From: Clostridia bacterium
GTDB taxonomy: Bacteria; Bacillota; Clostridia; UMGS1810
DNA: 14,906 nt
Direction: 5' to 3'
Assembly (NCBI GenBank): GCA_016293435.1
Contig: JAEDEG010000062.1
Span: 1 to 14,906, forward strand
Below, in pieces: positions 1 through 7,782 of this stretch; the first letter of the stretch is position 1; every line of letters starts with the position of its first letter. The notes under the pieces were generated by a model. It did no database searches and was not told the origin of the DNA. It worked only from the letters and a program-made list of their open reading frames with translations. Made by a program: the position numbers and the translations under genes.

Positions 1-1
1 T

Positions 2-79
2 ATTAACAATTGTTTAGAAGATTATTCTATTTACACGGTTTGCGCAACACTCCCATCTCCCACTGAAAACGTTGAATGA
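2..79 (+). CDS. Possible 3' end of an upstream gene (partial, C-terminus only)
   Basis: Frame 2 is open from the window edge to a TGA at 77-79 and encodes about 25 residues ending ...TLPSPTENVE. The other two plus frames hit stops within the first 16 bases. A GC-rich hairpin starts two bases after the stop, which is where a terminator would be expected. No family can be recognised from so short a tail, and an open stretch of this length can occur by chance, so this is only a candidate. Confidence 0.3.
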   Translation: MNNCLEDYSIYTVCATLPSPTENVE

Positions 80-80
80 C

Positions 81-106
81 GCGGCTTTGCCGCTTGTTGA
101 ATTTTT
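81..106 (+). terminator. Possible rho-independent terminator after the upstream partial gene
   Basis: GCGGC (81-85), a TTT loop and GCCGC (89-93) form a perfect 5-bp GC stem. It is followed by TTGTTGAATTTTTT, a T-rich but interrupted tail. The short stem and the distance to the T run keep confidence modest. Confidence 0.4.
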
Positions 107-121
107 TGAAAGAATTTGGTC

Positions 122-139
122 AACTCATTTTACTGAGTT
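122..139. terminator. Small hairpin between the tetR-type gene and the upstream region
   Basis: AACTCA (122-127) and TGAGTT (134-139) form a perfect 6-bp stem with loop TTTTAC. It lies 17 bases past the stop codon of the minus-strand TetR-type gene. On the plus strand it is followed by TTCAGCTTTT; on the minus strand no clear T run follows. It could be a weak bidirectional terminator or simply a chance hairpin. Confidence 0.25.
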
Positions 140-156
140 TTCAGCTTTTAAACATC

Positions 157-723
157 TTATATATTATTTATGCATCGCTCAATCATTTCATCAATCAGAC
201 CGTGGCATATCACAAGCAGTCTTTTTATTTTTTCTATTGCGTCGTCTTTCATATCGTTGTTAATCCAATCAATGTATAGTCCAAACAATCCACACTTTGT
301 AAAATTTATTATAATTTCTTTGTCTGATTGGCTGATAGCATCTTTTTCTGCTTTGAAAACAGTTTCAAAATATGTTTTAACAACATATTCGCATATTTTC
401 ATAAGATACTGCTCGTAGATGCAGCGGTTAACGGAATTGTAAATGTGAAGAACCGCTTTTTTGTTTTTCAGTGAAAAGTTAATTGCCGCCTCGGCCGCTT
501 CATCGAGGTTATTGATACTCGGATATTTTTGAATTAACGAATTTGCAGCATCCGTCACAATTTCTTCAATCAAAGACGGAATATCCCGAAAATGATAGTA
601 GAATGAATTACGGTTTATTCCGCATTCCTCTGCAATCGTTCTTACACTGATTTTGTTGAGCGGATTTTCGCTCAGTAATTTCAAAAACGCAGCCTTTATC
701 GCTTTTTCTGTGTGTTTTGGCAC
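157..723 (-). CDS. TetR/AcrR-family transcriptional regulator
   Basis: The 188-residue product has the usual TetR size. Residues about 8-55 form the N-terminal helix-turn-helix, with the typical pattern ISVRTIAEECGINRNSFYYHF (positions 25-45) followed by a DIPSLIEEI helix. The remainder is all-helical, as expected for the ligand-binding and dimerisation domain, with no recognisable ligand class. The start is a GTG at 721-723: no in-frame ATG lies nearby, the HTH needs this N-terminus, and a strong AGGAGG (complement of 731-736) sits 7 bases upstream. The gene is divergent from the MMPL transporter gene across 231 bp. By analogy with the common TetR/efflux arrangement it probably represses that transporter and itself. 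The inducer is unknown. Confidence 0.9.
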   Translation of the reverse strand: MPKHTEKAIKAAFLKLLSENPLNKISVRTIAEECGINRNSFYYHFRDIPSLIEEIVTDAANSLIQKYPSINNLDEAAEAAINFSLKNKKAVLHIYNSVNRCIYEQYLMKICEYVVKTYFETVFKAEKDAISQSDKEIIINFTKCGLFGLYIDWINNDMKDDAIEKIKRLLVICHGLIDEMIERCINNI

Positions 724-730
724 AGCGGTT

Positions 731-740
731 CCTCCTTTCC
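731..740 (-). promoter_or_regulatory. Strong ribosome binding site for the GTG start of the TetR-type gene
   Basis: The minus strand reads GGAAAGGAGG, with the AGGAGG core at 731-736 and 7 bases to the GTG at 723. This near-ideal Shine-Dalgarno sequence supports the non-ATG start. Confidence 0.8.
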
Positions 741-777
741 GGCTTTTTTATGTCAAGCCAAGCTTTTGAATATTTTT

Positions 778-806
778 ATTATACATGAATTTTGTCAAAA
801 AATCAA
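778..806 (-). promoter_or_regulatory. Sigma-A-type promoter of the TetR-type gene
   Basis: On the minus strand TTGATT (801-806) and TATAAT (778-783) are separated by exactly 17 bp (784-800). The predicted transcript starts near 771 and leaves a leader of about 48 nt before the GTG. The -10 is perfect and the -35 matches four of six bases. Confidence 0.6.
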
Positions 807-873
807 TGTTCAATTACACAAAGTCGATTATCAATTATATGTATTTGTATGATTTTTGTGCAATCAAATAAAA

Positions 874-904
874 TTGACCATTTCAGTTAAGCAAAAATTA
901 TAGT
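874..904 (+). promoter_or_regulatory. Candidate promoter of the MMPL transporter operon
   Basis: TTGACC (874-879) and TATAGT (899-904) are good -35 and -10 matches but lie 19 bp apart, longer than ideal. Several TATAAT-like strings follow (904-909, 912-917), so the true -10 is uncertain in this A/T-only stretch. TATAATATTATA (904-915) is a perfect 12-bp palindrome and could be the TetR operator, but its pure A/T composition makes a chance match likely. Apart from the tetR promoter and RBS, the 231-bp gap (724-954) shows nothing else. Confidence 0.4.
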
Positions 905-954
905 ATAATATTATAATATAATGTGAAATAAACCCTCAGAAAGGATTTTATTTT

Positions 955-3279
955 ATGAATACCGAACACAAAAAAGCTTCGCTGCTCGAAAAAATTGCCG
1001 CTTTTATCGTTGACAGACGAAAAGGCTTCTATCTTGTATATATTTTACTCATCATATTCAGTTTGTTTTCGTCAAATTGGGTTTCGGTAAATAATAATCT
1101 CACCGATTATCTTCCCGATGCTACCGAAACACGCCGTGGGCTTACGCTTATGGACGATGAGTTCACTACCTATGCAACGGCGGATATTATGATTGATAAC
1201 ATTGCCTGCAACGATGCTCAAAAGCTGTGCAAAGAGTTGGAAAAAATAAAAGGAATTAAAGAAATTGCCTTTGACGATACCGACAGTCATTATTCAGACG
1301 GATATGCACTGTTTTCCGTAACCTTTGACGGAGCAAGCACCGATGAAATTACCGTCAATGCCTTTGAGGAAACCCAAAGCAAGCTTGCGGATTACGATAC
1401 ATACATTTCAGCCTCCATCGGTGATGAGGATTCCCGCAGAATGGCAAGTGAAATGAACACTGTAATGATTATTGCCTGTGTCATTATTTTGGCGGTATTG
1501 CTTATTTCTTCACACACATATATGGAAATTCCGGTTCTTGTTTTAACCTTTGGTGCTGCGGCAATTTTGAATAAAGGAACAAACTATATGGTCGGTACTA
1601 TTTCCTTTATTTCAAACTCCATTGCTATTGTGCTTCAGCTTGCTCTTGCCATTGACTATGCAATTATCCTTTGTCACAGATATACCGAAGAAAGAGAAAC
1701 CAAAGACGCAAGAGATGCGGTCATCACAGCACTTTGCAAATCAATTCCCGAAATATCCGGCAGCTGTCTTACCACACTTTCCGGACTTGCCACAATGGGC
1801 TTTATGCAGTTCAAAATCGGGCTTGATATGAGCATTGTGCTTATTAAAGCCATTATAATCAGTATAGTTGTGGTGTTTACGCTTATGCCGGGGCTATTAA
1901 TGTCCTTTTCGTCACTGATAGACAAAACTCATCATAAAAGCTTTGTTCCAAAAATTGACCGTTGGAGCAAATGCGTTATCAAGGCAAGATTTATTACTCC
2001 CGGCATTTTTGCGGTGCTCATTGTTGTCTGCTTTTTTCTCTCGGGCAGCTGCCCATATGCATACAGCGACGCCGAGCTTACAACAATAAATAAAAACGAG
2101 TCTCAAATTGCCCGTGAAATGATAAAGAATACCTTTAGACGTACAAATGTATTGGCAGTTGTGGTTCCGTCTGGTGATTACGAAAAAGAACAGCTTTTGA
2201 AAAAAGAGCTTGAAGAATACAAAGAGGTAGATTCGGTAACCGGCCTTGCCTCTGTTGATGCTATGGACGGATACAAAGTGGGTGACCGACTTTCTCCCCG
2301 CGAATTTTCGGAGCTTACCGATATGGATATTGAAATAGTACGGCTTTTGTATTCTGCTTATGCGGCAAATGACGAAAGCTACGGAAGAATTGTCGGAGGT
2401 ATAGATAATTATAAAATTGCACTGCTCGATATGTTTGATTTTGTTTTTGAGATGATAGACGAGGGGTATGTTTCGCTTGATGATGAAATGCAGGAGGATT
2501 TAAACGAGCTTCGCGATAAATTATCAGACGGCAAAAAACAGCTTAAAAGCGATGAATATTCACGATTGGTATTAAACCTGAATATTCCCGAAGACGGTGA
2601 TGAAGCATTCAAATTTTTGGAGGTTGTAAGAAATACTGCAAAGAAATACTATGCGGATGATGTTGTTCTTGTAGGAAACACAACAAGTAACTACGATTTG
2701 TCTGAGTCTTTCTCGAGGGATAATCTTATTATATCCGTATTATCAATTGTATTTGTGCTGATTGTTTTGTTTTTTACATTCCAGTCGGCAGGAATACCCA
2801 TTATTCTGATTTTGGTTATTCAGGGCAGTATATGGATTAACTTTTCATTCCCCACATTGCAAAATAATCCGATTTTCTTTATGAGCTATCTTGTTGTAAG
2901 CTCAATTCAAATGGGTGCAAATATAGATTATGCAATTGTAATAACCAACCGATATGCAGAGCTTCGCAGAAAAATGCACAAGCTCGACGCAATAAAAGAA
3001 TCACTGAATTTGGCTTTTCCTACCGTATTTACCTCGGGAACAATTCTTGCCTCGGCAGGATTTGCCATAAGCCTGTTTTCGTCGAGCCCGATAATTGCAT
3101 CCGTCGGCTCAACACTCGGCAGAGGTACGCTGATTTCAATTGCCCTGGTAATGGGAATATTGCCTCAGCTTTTGGTGCTATGTGATTTTATAATCGAAAA
3201 GACATCATTTAACTTAAAGGATATACGAAAGGATATTAAAGAACACGTTGCAATAGGAGGCAAAAATGATGAAGAATAG
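955..3279 (+). CDS. MMPL/RND-family membrane transporter
   Basis: This 774-residue protein has the duplicated RND/MMPL fold: TM1 (about 24-45), an extracytoplasmic loop (about 46-165), TM2-TM6 (about 167-318), TM7 (about 346-364), a second large outside loop (about 365-590), and TM8-TM12 (about 591-745). Both halves carry the signature Asp-Tyr pair in the fourth helix of the bundle: D234-Y235 in LALAIDYAIILCHRY and D658-Y659 in MGANIDYAIVITNRY. In mycobacterial MmpL3 the equivalent pairs relay protons, so a proton-driven pump is likely. Family members move lipids, siderophores or hydrophobic drugs; the substrate here is unknown. The start ATG is preceded by AGAAAGGA (938-945). The gene is divergent from a TetR-type gene, and its 3' end overlaps the next gene by 14 nt, implying translational coupling. 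Confidence 0.93.
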   Translation: MNTEHKKASLLEKIAAFIVDRRKGFYLVYILLIIFSLFSSNWVSVNNNLTDYLPDATETRRGLTLMDDEFTTYATADIMIDNIACNDAQKLCKELEKIKGIKEIAFDDTDSHYSDGYALFSVTFDGASTDEITVNAFEETQSKLADYDTYISASIGDEDSRRMASEMNTVMIIACVIILAVLLISSHTYMEIPVLVLTFGAAAILNKGTNYMVGTISFISNSIAIVLQLALAIDYAIILCHRYTEERETKDARDAVITALCKSIPEISGSCLTTLSGLATMGFMQFKIGLDMSIVLIKAIIISIVVVFTLMPGLLMSFSSLIDKTHHKSFVPKIDRWSKCVIKARFITPGIFAVLIVVCFFLSGSCPYAYSDAELTTINKNESQIAREMIKNTFRRTNVLAVVVPSGDYEKEQLLKKELEEYKEVDSVTGLASVDAMDGYKVGDRLSPREFSELTDMDIEIVRLLYSAYAANDESYGRIVGGIDNYKIALLDMFDFVFEMIDEGYVSLDDEMQEDLNELRDKLSDGKKQLKSDEYSRLVLNLNIPEDGDEAFKFLEVVRNTAKKYYADDVVLVGNTTSNYDLSESFSRDNLIISVLSIVFVLIVLFFTFQSAGIPIILILVIQGSIWINFSFPTLQNNPIFFMSYLVVSSIQMGANIDYAIVITNRYAELRRKMHKLDAIKESLNLAFPTVFTSGTILASAGFAISLFSSSPIIASVGSTLGRGTLISIALVMGILPQLLVLCDFIIEKTSFNLKDIRKDIKEHVAIGGKNDEE
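3255..3260 (+). promoter_or_regulatory. Ribosome binding site of the GLUG protein gene, inside the transporter gene
   Basis: A perfect AGGAGG lies within the last codons of the transporter gene. It is 5 bases before the ATG at 3266 and 8 bases before a second in-frame ATG at 3269. Either start gives essentially the same signal peptide; 3269 has the more usual spacing. Confidence 0.8.
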
Positions 3280-6200
3280 GATTGTTTCGGGGGTTCTTGC
3301 CGCTTGGATGGTTTTTGGTGTGTTTTCTGCCTGTCTGCTGACAGTAAATGCTGACGAAAACACAATATCCATCGAAACAAAAGAGGATTTTATTAAATTT
3401 GCAAATAATTGTACACTCGATAGCTGGTCACAGGGAAAAACCGTAAGCTTGGCGGCAGACATTGATTTTTCGGGAGCTGATTTTGTTCCCGTTCCTACCT
3501 TTGGCGGCACATTTAACGGCAACGGATATACTCTTTTGGGAATATCCTGCGAAGAAAAAGGCTCGTATAAAGGTGTGTTTCGCTATGTTGAACAGGGCGC
3601 AAGGATATCCAACTTGAATGTTAAGGCAAAATTTATTTTAAGCGGATCAAAAAGCTTTTTGGGAGGTATTGCCGGCGAAAACTCGGGAACCATAGAAAGC
3701 TGCTCATTTGACGGCAATCTCAAGGGTGAAAATGTTATCGGCGGTATTGCAGGCAACAACACCGATTACGGTCAAATTATTTCGTGTGCCTCGTCAGGGA
3801 TTATTGTAGGTGAAAATTCAACCGGAGGTATTGCCGGAAAAAACAGCGGTTTTATTCAGGATTGTGTAAATAATTCATTTGTAAATACCGTGTATGAAGA
3901 AAAGAAAACCGATATATCAAAAATCGAAACAGACACCGCCGCAATTATCGAAAGCTATAAAAATTACGAAGAAGAAAACGAAGAGGAAAGCGTTTTGGGC
4001 CATACAGACACAGGCGGAATTGCAGGCTACACCTCCGGCATAGTTCAAGGCTGTGTAAACAACTCAGCTGTAGGCTACAAGCACATAGGCTATAATGTCG
4101 GCGGCATTGCCGGCAGACAGGCGGGTTATATATTGGGCTGTCAAAATTACGGCTTTATACAGGGAAGAAAGGATGTAGGCGGAATTGTGGGTCAGGCAGA
4201 GCCGTACATTCTGCTTAATGCGTCGGAGGGTACATTGCATGAATTAAAATCGGAGCTTAATACCCTTAATTCGATGGTAAATAAGTTTATAGCCGATGCC
4301 GATAATTTTGGTGACAAAACAAAAAATCACTTGGACGGCATTTCCAAATACGCTAAAGACGCAGAAAATAACGCGCAAAATTTGATTAATCAAGGAATAG
4401 AATTTGCAGATGATAATTTAGCTGAAATAAACGCACAAGCCGCAATACTATCAAATACACTCGATAAGCTTGTGCCGGTTTTTGACAAGCTCGAGGGCGG
4501 CGGCAAAAATTTAGCGGACGCTGTTGACGCATTTGGCAATACTTTGGATAATTTGGATTTGTATGCTCCCGATTTAAAAAATGAAATTGATAGTATTGCC
4601 TCCGCTCTTTCCTATATTGCAAAATCCGAACGAGGTATAAGCAATGCGGCTTCAAAAGCCAAAAAGGCCATAGGTGACTTGGAGGATGCTGTTCGTTTTA
4701 ATAATATATCAAAAGTCAGAAAAGCCGCTTCGGAGCTGTCGAAGGCAATAAATGATATAATTTCGGCAAAGCAGGCAATTAAAACCTCGGTCGGCGAGAT
4801 AGAAAATATTTTAAATACCAAGCCTGAAAATTTTGAAAGCATCGGCATAAAGGCAAAGGAAATTGCCGAGAGCCTAAAAGCCGTTAAAGACAATACGGAA
4901 ATAATCATTACCTCACTGACAAACGTAAGCAGCAGTTTTGATATAATAATTTCAAATACCAAAATTGATTTTTCAGAATTTAAGTCTGCGGCAAAAAATA
5001 TGAAGTCGTCTATAGGAGCTTTGGCAGATGCAATGAGCTATATTTCCAAAGGACTTGACGATTTGGGCCGATCTATAGCGGATTTTTCGAAAAAGCTTGA
5101 TGATTATACAAATGATATATCAAAGGAGCTTTCCGAAGCAAAAGAAAATCTTTCCGATTCGCTCGATTTGCTGTCCTATGCTGCAAGCGACATTACAGAC
5201 GCAGTCGGCGATATAAAAAATATTATTTCAGATTTGGCAAACGAAGAGCCTTTGGAATTTGTAAAGCTTGGCGGTGACTTCAGAGCTTCAAGCGAAGGCT
5301 TTTTTGATTCGCTGTCAGGCATTTCCAAAGAGATTGACGGTTTGAAAAACACAATTTCAAGCGAAAAAAATAAAATAACAGGTGATTTGACCTCTGTCAG
5401 CAATCAGTTTAACCTGGTTTTAAATTTGCTTATGGGAGAGATTGAGGAGATAAAAAACGGAGCAGACTCCATAGGCGACATATTCGTAGATGTTTCTGAC
5501 GAGGATATAGCTTCTGCCCGCCAAGGCAAAATTGCCGACAGCCAAAACAGCGGTTTGGTCGAAGCAGACAGAAACACGGGCGGTATTGCCGGAAATATAG
5601 CAATAGAATATTCAAAGGACCCTGAAGACGATATAGAAAAGCCAAACACTCTCAATTTCACATATCGTACCAAGGCAATATTGCAATCTTGCGTAAATGA
5701 GGGCAAAATAACGGGCAAAAAGGATTGCGTGGGAGGTATTGCGGGCAAAGCCGAAATCGGCACTATATATGAGTGCGAAAATTACGGCGATACAAAAAGC
5801 ACAAACGGAAACTATGTGGGCGGTGTTGTGGGCAAAAGTGACTCCGCTGTACGCAAAAGCTATGCCAAAAAAGGTGTAAGCGGCAAAAGATATGTAGGAG
5901 GAATTGCGGGATGGGGCTATATAATTACCTCATGCTATACTATTGTAAATGTAAAAGGAGATGAAAACCTCGGTGCTATATGCGGAGACGCGGATAAAAA
6001 TAATTTGCATAACAATTTTTATGTGAATAACGGCATAGGAGCATTAGACGCAATAAGCTATAAGGAAAAATGCGAAGAAATAAGCTTTGACGAGCTGAAA
6101 AATATGAGCGATATTCCGTCAAAATTTATCAGCTTTACGGTTACCTTTGTTGCAGATGAGAAAATTGTTGAAACCAAGGATATAAAATACGGAGACAAAA

Positions 6201-6763
6201 CAAAAAGAATCAAATTTCCCCAAGCACCAAAAAAAGACGGATATTTTGGAAAATGGCAGAAAATCGACGCCGAAACCGTAACTGAAAATATCACCGTTGT
6301 GTGCGATTACAAGCCCTATATAACAATTCTTTCGAGCAGCGAGAAAAACGAAGACGGGAAATTGGCACTTGCTTTGGCAGAGGGTGAATTTACAGACAGT
6401 GCCGAGCTTCATATCACCGAAAGCAAAGAAAAACCGCCCGTAGAGAAGAAAGAAAATATAAAGGTCTATAGCGTTTCGCTTGCTGATACGGATATTAAAG
6501 AGGGTGATACGGTTACTGTGCGTTTGTTAAACGAAAATAAAGATAGGGTTACTGCCTGGCTGCTGAATAACGGTAAGTGGGAAAGGATAGAAACATCAAG
6601 CAGGGGTAAATATGCCGTAATGCGGCTTAAGGGCACTCAAAATACCGTTTGTCTCAAATATGACAAAACAGCCTTCGGCTTTTTGTGGATAATATTTATT
6701 TTTATGATTTTAATTGCTGCCGCTGTTTCGGTAGCAGTTATAATAAAAAAGCGTAGAAAATAA
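3266..6763 (+). CDS. Exported membrane-anchored GLUG-repeat protein with long helical insertion
   Basis: The 1165-residue product starts with a signal peptide (about 1-29, VNA|DE). A beta-solenoid cap follows (about 34-110; FGGTFNGNGYTL), then six GLUG-type GGIAG/GGIVG repeats at about 133, 159, 187, 250, 279 and 305. Residues about 321-745 are almost purely helical, rich in A/K/E/D/S/L heptad-like sequence, suggesting coiled coils. GLUG repeats then resume at 772, 823, 852 and 878, with a degenerate copy at 903. Next come a Listeria-Bacteroides-type repeat resembling Flg_new (about 957-1017; APKKDGYFGKW), a beta-rich segment, and a C-terminal TM helix (about 1139-1160) with a KKRRK tail. There is no LPXTG motif. 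The protein should be tethered to the membrane with its bulk outside. The overlap with the MMPL gene suggests it is a partner of the transporter; this role is inferred. Confidence 0.85.
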   Translation: MMKNRIVSGVLAAWMVFGVFSACLLTVNADENTISIETKEDFIKFANNCTLDSWSQGKTVSLAADIDFSGADFVPVPTFGGTFNGNGYTLLGISCEEKGSYKGVFRYVEQGARISNLNVKAKFILSGSKSFLGGIAGENSGTIESCSFDGNLKGENVIGGIAGNNTDYGQIISCASSGIIVGENSTGGIAGKNSGFIQDCVNNSFVNTVYEEKKTDISKIETDTAAIIESYKNYEEENEEESVLGHTDTGGIAGYTSGIVQGCVNNSAVGYKHIGYNVGGIAGRQAGYILGCQNYGFIQGRKDVGGIVGQAEPYILLNASEGTLHELKSELNTLNSMVNKFIADADNFGDKTKNHLDGISKYAKDAENNAQNLINQGIEFADDNLAEINAQAAILSNTLDKLVPVFDKLEGGGKNLADAVDAFGNTLDNLDLYAPDLKNEIDSIASALSYIAKSERGISNAASKAKKAIGDLEDAVRFNNISKVRKAASELSKAINDIISAKQAIKTSVGEIENILNTKPENFESIGIKAKEIAESLKAVKDNTEIIITSLTNVSSSFDIIISNTKIDFSEFKSAAKNMKSSIGALADAMSYISKGLDDLGRSIADFSKKLDDYTNDISKELSEAKENLSDSLDLLSYAASDITDAVGDIKNIISDLANEEPLEFVKLGGDFRASSEGFFDSLSGISKEIDGLKNTISSEKNKITGDLTSVSNQFNLVLNLLMGEIEEIKNGADSIGDIFVDVSDEDIASARQGKIADSQNSGLVEADRNTGGIAGNIAIEYSKDPEDDIEKPNTLNFTYRTKAILQSCVNEGKITGKKDCVGGIAGKAEIGTIYECENYGDTKSTNGNYVGGVVGKSDSAVRKSYAKKGVSGKRYVGGIAGWGYIITSCYTIVNVKGDENLGAICGDADKNNLHNNFYVNNGIGALDAISYKEKCEEISFDELKNMSDIPSKFISFTVTFVADEKIVETKDIKYGDKTKRIKFPQAPKKDGYFGKWQKIDAETVTENITVVCDYKPYITILSSSEKNEDGKLALALAEGEFTDSAELHITESKEKPPVEKKENIKVYSVSLADTDIKEGDTVTVRLLNENKDRVTAWLLNNGKWERIETSSRGKYAVMRLKGTQNTVCLKYDKTAFGFLWIIFIFMILIAAAVSVAVIIKKRRK

Positions 6764-6784
6764 AGAGCTGCACTGCTCTTTATT
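6759..6784. terminator. Hairpin shared by convergent genes, likely bidirectional terminator
   Basis: AATAAAGAGC (6759-6768) and GCTCTTTATT (6775-6784) form a perfect 10-bp stem with loop TGCACT. The stop codons of both converging genes (6761-6763 on plus, 6780-6782 on minus) lie inside it. On the minus strand it is followed by a T-rich stretch ending TTTTTTATTAT. On the plus strand the T run is short, so termination may be better in the minus direction. Confidence 0.55.
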
Positions 6785-7691
6785 CAAAACTGTTTATCTT
6801 GTTTTTGTATTCCGACGGCGAAATACCCTCAAATTTTTTAAATACTCTTGAAAAATAATACTGATTGTTAAATTTGAGCATTTCGGCAATTTTGTTAAAG
6901 GGGAACTCGGTATCTCTTATAAGCTGCTTAGCTTCCTGAATTTTAAGAAAATTATAATAACTCATAATGGACAATCCCTTGTGCTTTTTATAAACGGTAG
7001 ACAGATATGTGCGGCTGTAGTTTAGCTTGCCGCACAGGCTTTCTATGTTGAAATTCGAATAGACATTTTCAGCCAAAATCTCCGTAATTTCTTCTGCTAA
7101 TTCAGCCTCGAGAGCGTCCTTTGATTCCCCTTTTTTTGATTCGTAATTTTCTATTTTGATTCTTGCAATAGAAAGCAGGAGCGTTTCCAGATGAATTTTA
7201 AACAAATGCAGTCCTCCGAACGGAGGATTATCTTTAAGGCATCTAAAGGAAAAATCCTTTCTTTCTTCTTTGTAAATGGTTTCAAAAATTTTTTGCCCTT
7301 CACTTTCTAATTTGTTTAAAGTATTTTTTTGATGATGATTTAAAGAAAATTTCAATCCTTCAAATAGCTTCATCTCTTTGCTCGAGCTGTAAAAAGATAT
7401 AAAGTACACATGGCAAGCCTTATTCATAGCAGCGTGAAAGCAATGTGCTTCTCCGGGCTTGTGAAAATATACATCCCCCGTATGAAGACTTATCTCCTCA
7501 GATTCGGTACTTGCAATTCCATCACCGTTTTCTAAATATACCATTTCCCAAAAGTCATGCTTTTCAAAAAAATCGTGGTAACCCCATGCCATGTTATGGC
7601 TGATATAGCTTACTATTTTTTCCACATTAATTTCGGATTCCAGCGTTACATTTGCATAATACGACATATTTCTCTGAGGTATTGTATTCAC
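6780..7691 (-). CDS. AraC-family transcriptional regulator with cupin sensor domain
   Basis: The 303-residue protein has standard AraC/XylS architecture. An N-terminal cupin-like sensing domain (about 20-125) contains HDFWEMVYLENGDG and GDVYFHKPGEAHCFH. A linker follows, then the C-terminal double helix-turn-helix (about 200-300) containing NIESLCGKLNYSRTYLSTVY in the first HTH and IAEMLKFNNQYYFSRVFKK with the GISPSEYK signature in the second. The start is GTG at 7689-7691, chosen because an extended AGGAGGAGGA lies just upstream; the first in-frame ATG is eight codons further in with no comparable site. The gene is divergent from the lyase genes and probably controls them in response to a sugar or oligosaccharide, as is usual for such regulators next to glycan-degradation genes. 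The ligand and sign of control are not visible. Confidence 0.92.
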   Translation of the reverse strand: MNTIPQRNMSYYANVTLESEINVEKIVSYISHNMAWGYHDFFEKHDFWEMVYLENGDGIASTESEEISLHTGDVYFHKPGEAHCFHAAMNKACHVYFISFYSSSKEMKLFEGLKFSLNHHQKNTLNKLESEGQKIFETIYKEERKDFSFRCLKDNPPFGGLHLFKIHLETLLLSIARIKIENYESKKGESKDALEAELAEEITEILAENVYSNFNIESLCGKLNYSRTYLSTVYKKHKGLSIMSYYNFLKIQEAKQLIRDTEFPFNKIAEMLKFNNQYYFSRVFKKFEGISPSEYKNKINSFE

Positions 7692-7695
7692 TTTA

Positions 7696-7705
7696 TCCTC
7701 CTCCT
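7696..7705 (-). promoter_or_regulatory. Extended ribosome binding site for the GTG start of the AraC-type gene
   Basis: The minus strand reads AGGAGGAGGA, so two overlapping AGGAGG registers are available 4 to 7 bases from the GTG. This decides the start codon. Confidence 0.75.
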
Positions 7706-7710
7706 TTTCA

Positions 7711-7727
7711 TGAACAAAGTTATATCT
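7711..7727 (+). promoter_or_regulatory. Candidate operator, repeat copy 1 (araC side)
   Basis: TGAACAAAGTTATATCT matches the copy at 7863-7879 at 15 of 17 positions, in the same orientation. It lies just downstream of the predicted transcription start of the AraC-type gene, a typical place for autorepression. The length suits an AraC-family binding site. The binding protein is inferred. Confidence 0.45.
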
Positions 7728-7737
7728 TTATATAGCC

Positions 7738-7766
7738 ATTATATATCTGTTTTTTATTTTTGTCAA
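7738..7766 (-). promoter_or_regulatory. Consensus sigma-A promoter of the AraC-type gene
   Basis: On the minus strand a perfect TTGACA (7761-7766) and a perfect TATAAT (7738-7743) are separated by exactly 17 bp. Transcription should start near 7731, leaving a leader of about 40 nt. Confidence 0.8.
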
Positions 7767-7782
7767 CGTTCATATTTTCTCT

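Noticed and set aside
72..279. Two overlapping plus-strand open frames of 63-67 codons
   Set aside because: They run across two hairpins and into the 3' part of the TetR-type gene on the other strand, with no ribosome site and no family resemblance.
4386..5763. Several minus-strand open frames opposite the GLUG gene (up to 119 codons)
   Set aside because: They mirror the repetitive, helical coding sequence of the plus strand; Ser/Phe/Ile-rich products are typical antisense shadows.
6664..6763. Sortase (LPXTG-type) anchor at the end of the GLUG protein
   Set aside because: The C-terminus has a TM helix and a basic tail, but no LPXTG-like motif precedes it. A plain membrane anchor is the better reading.
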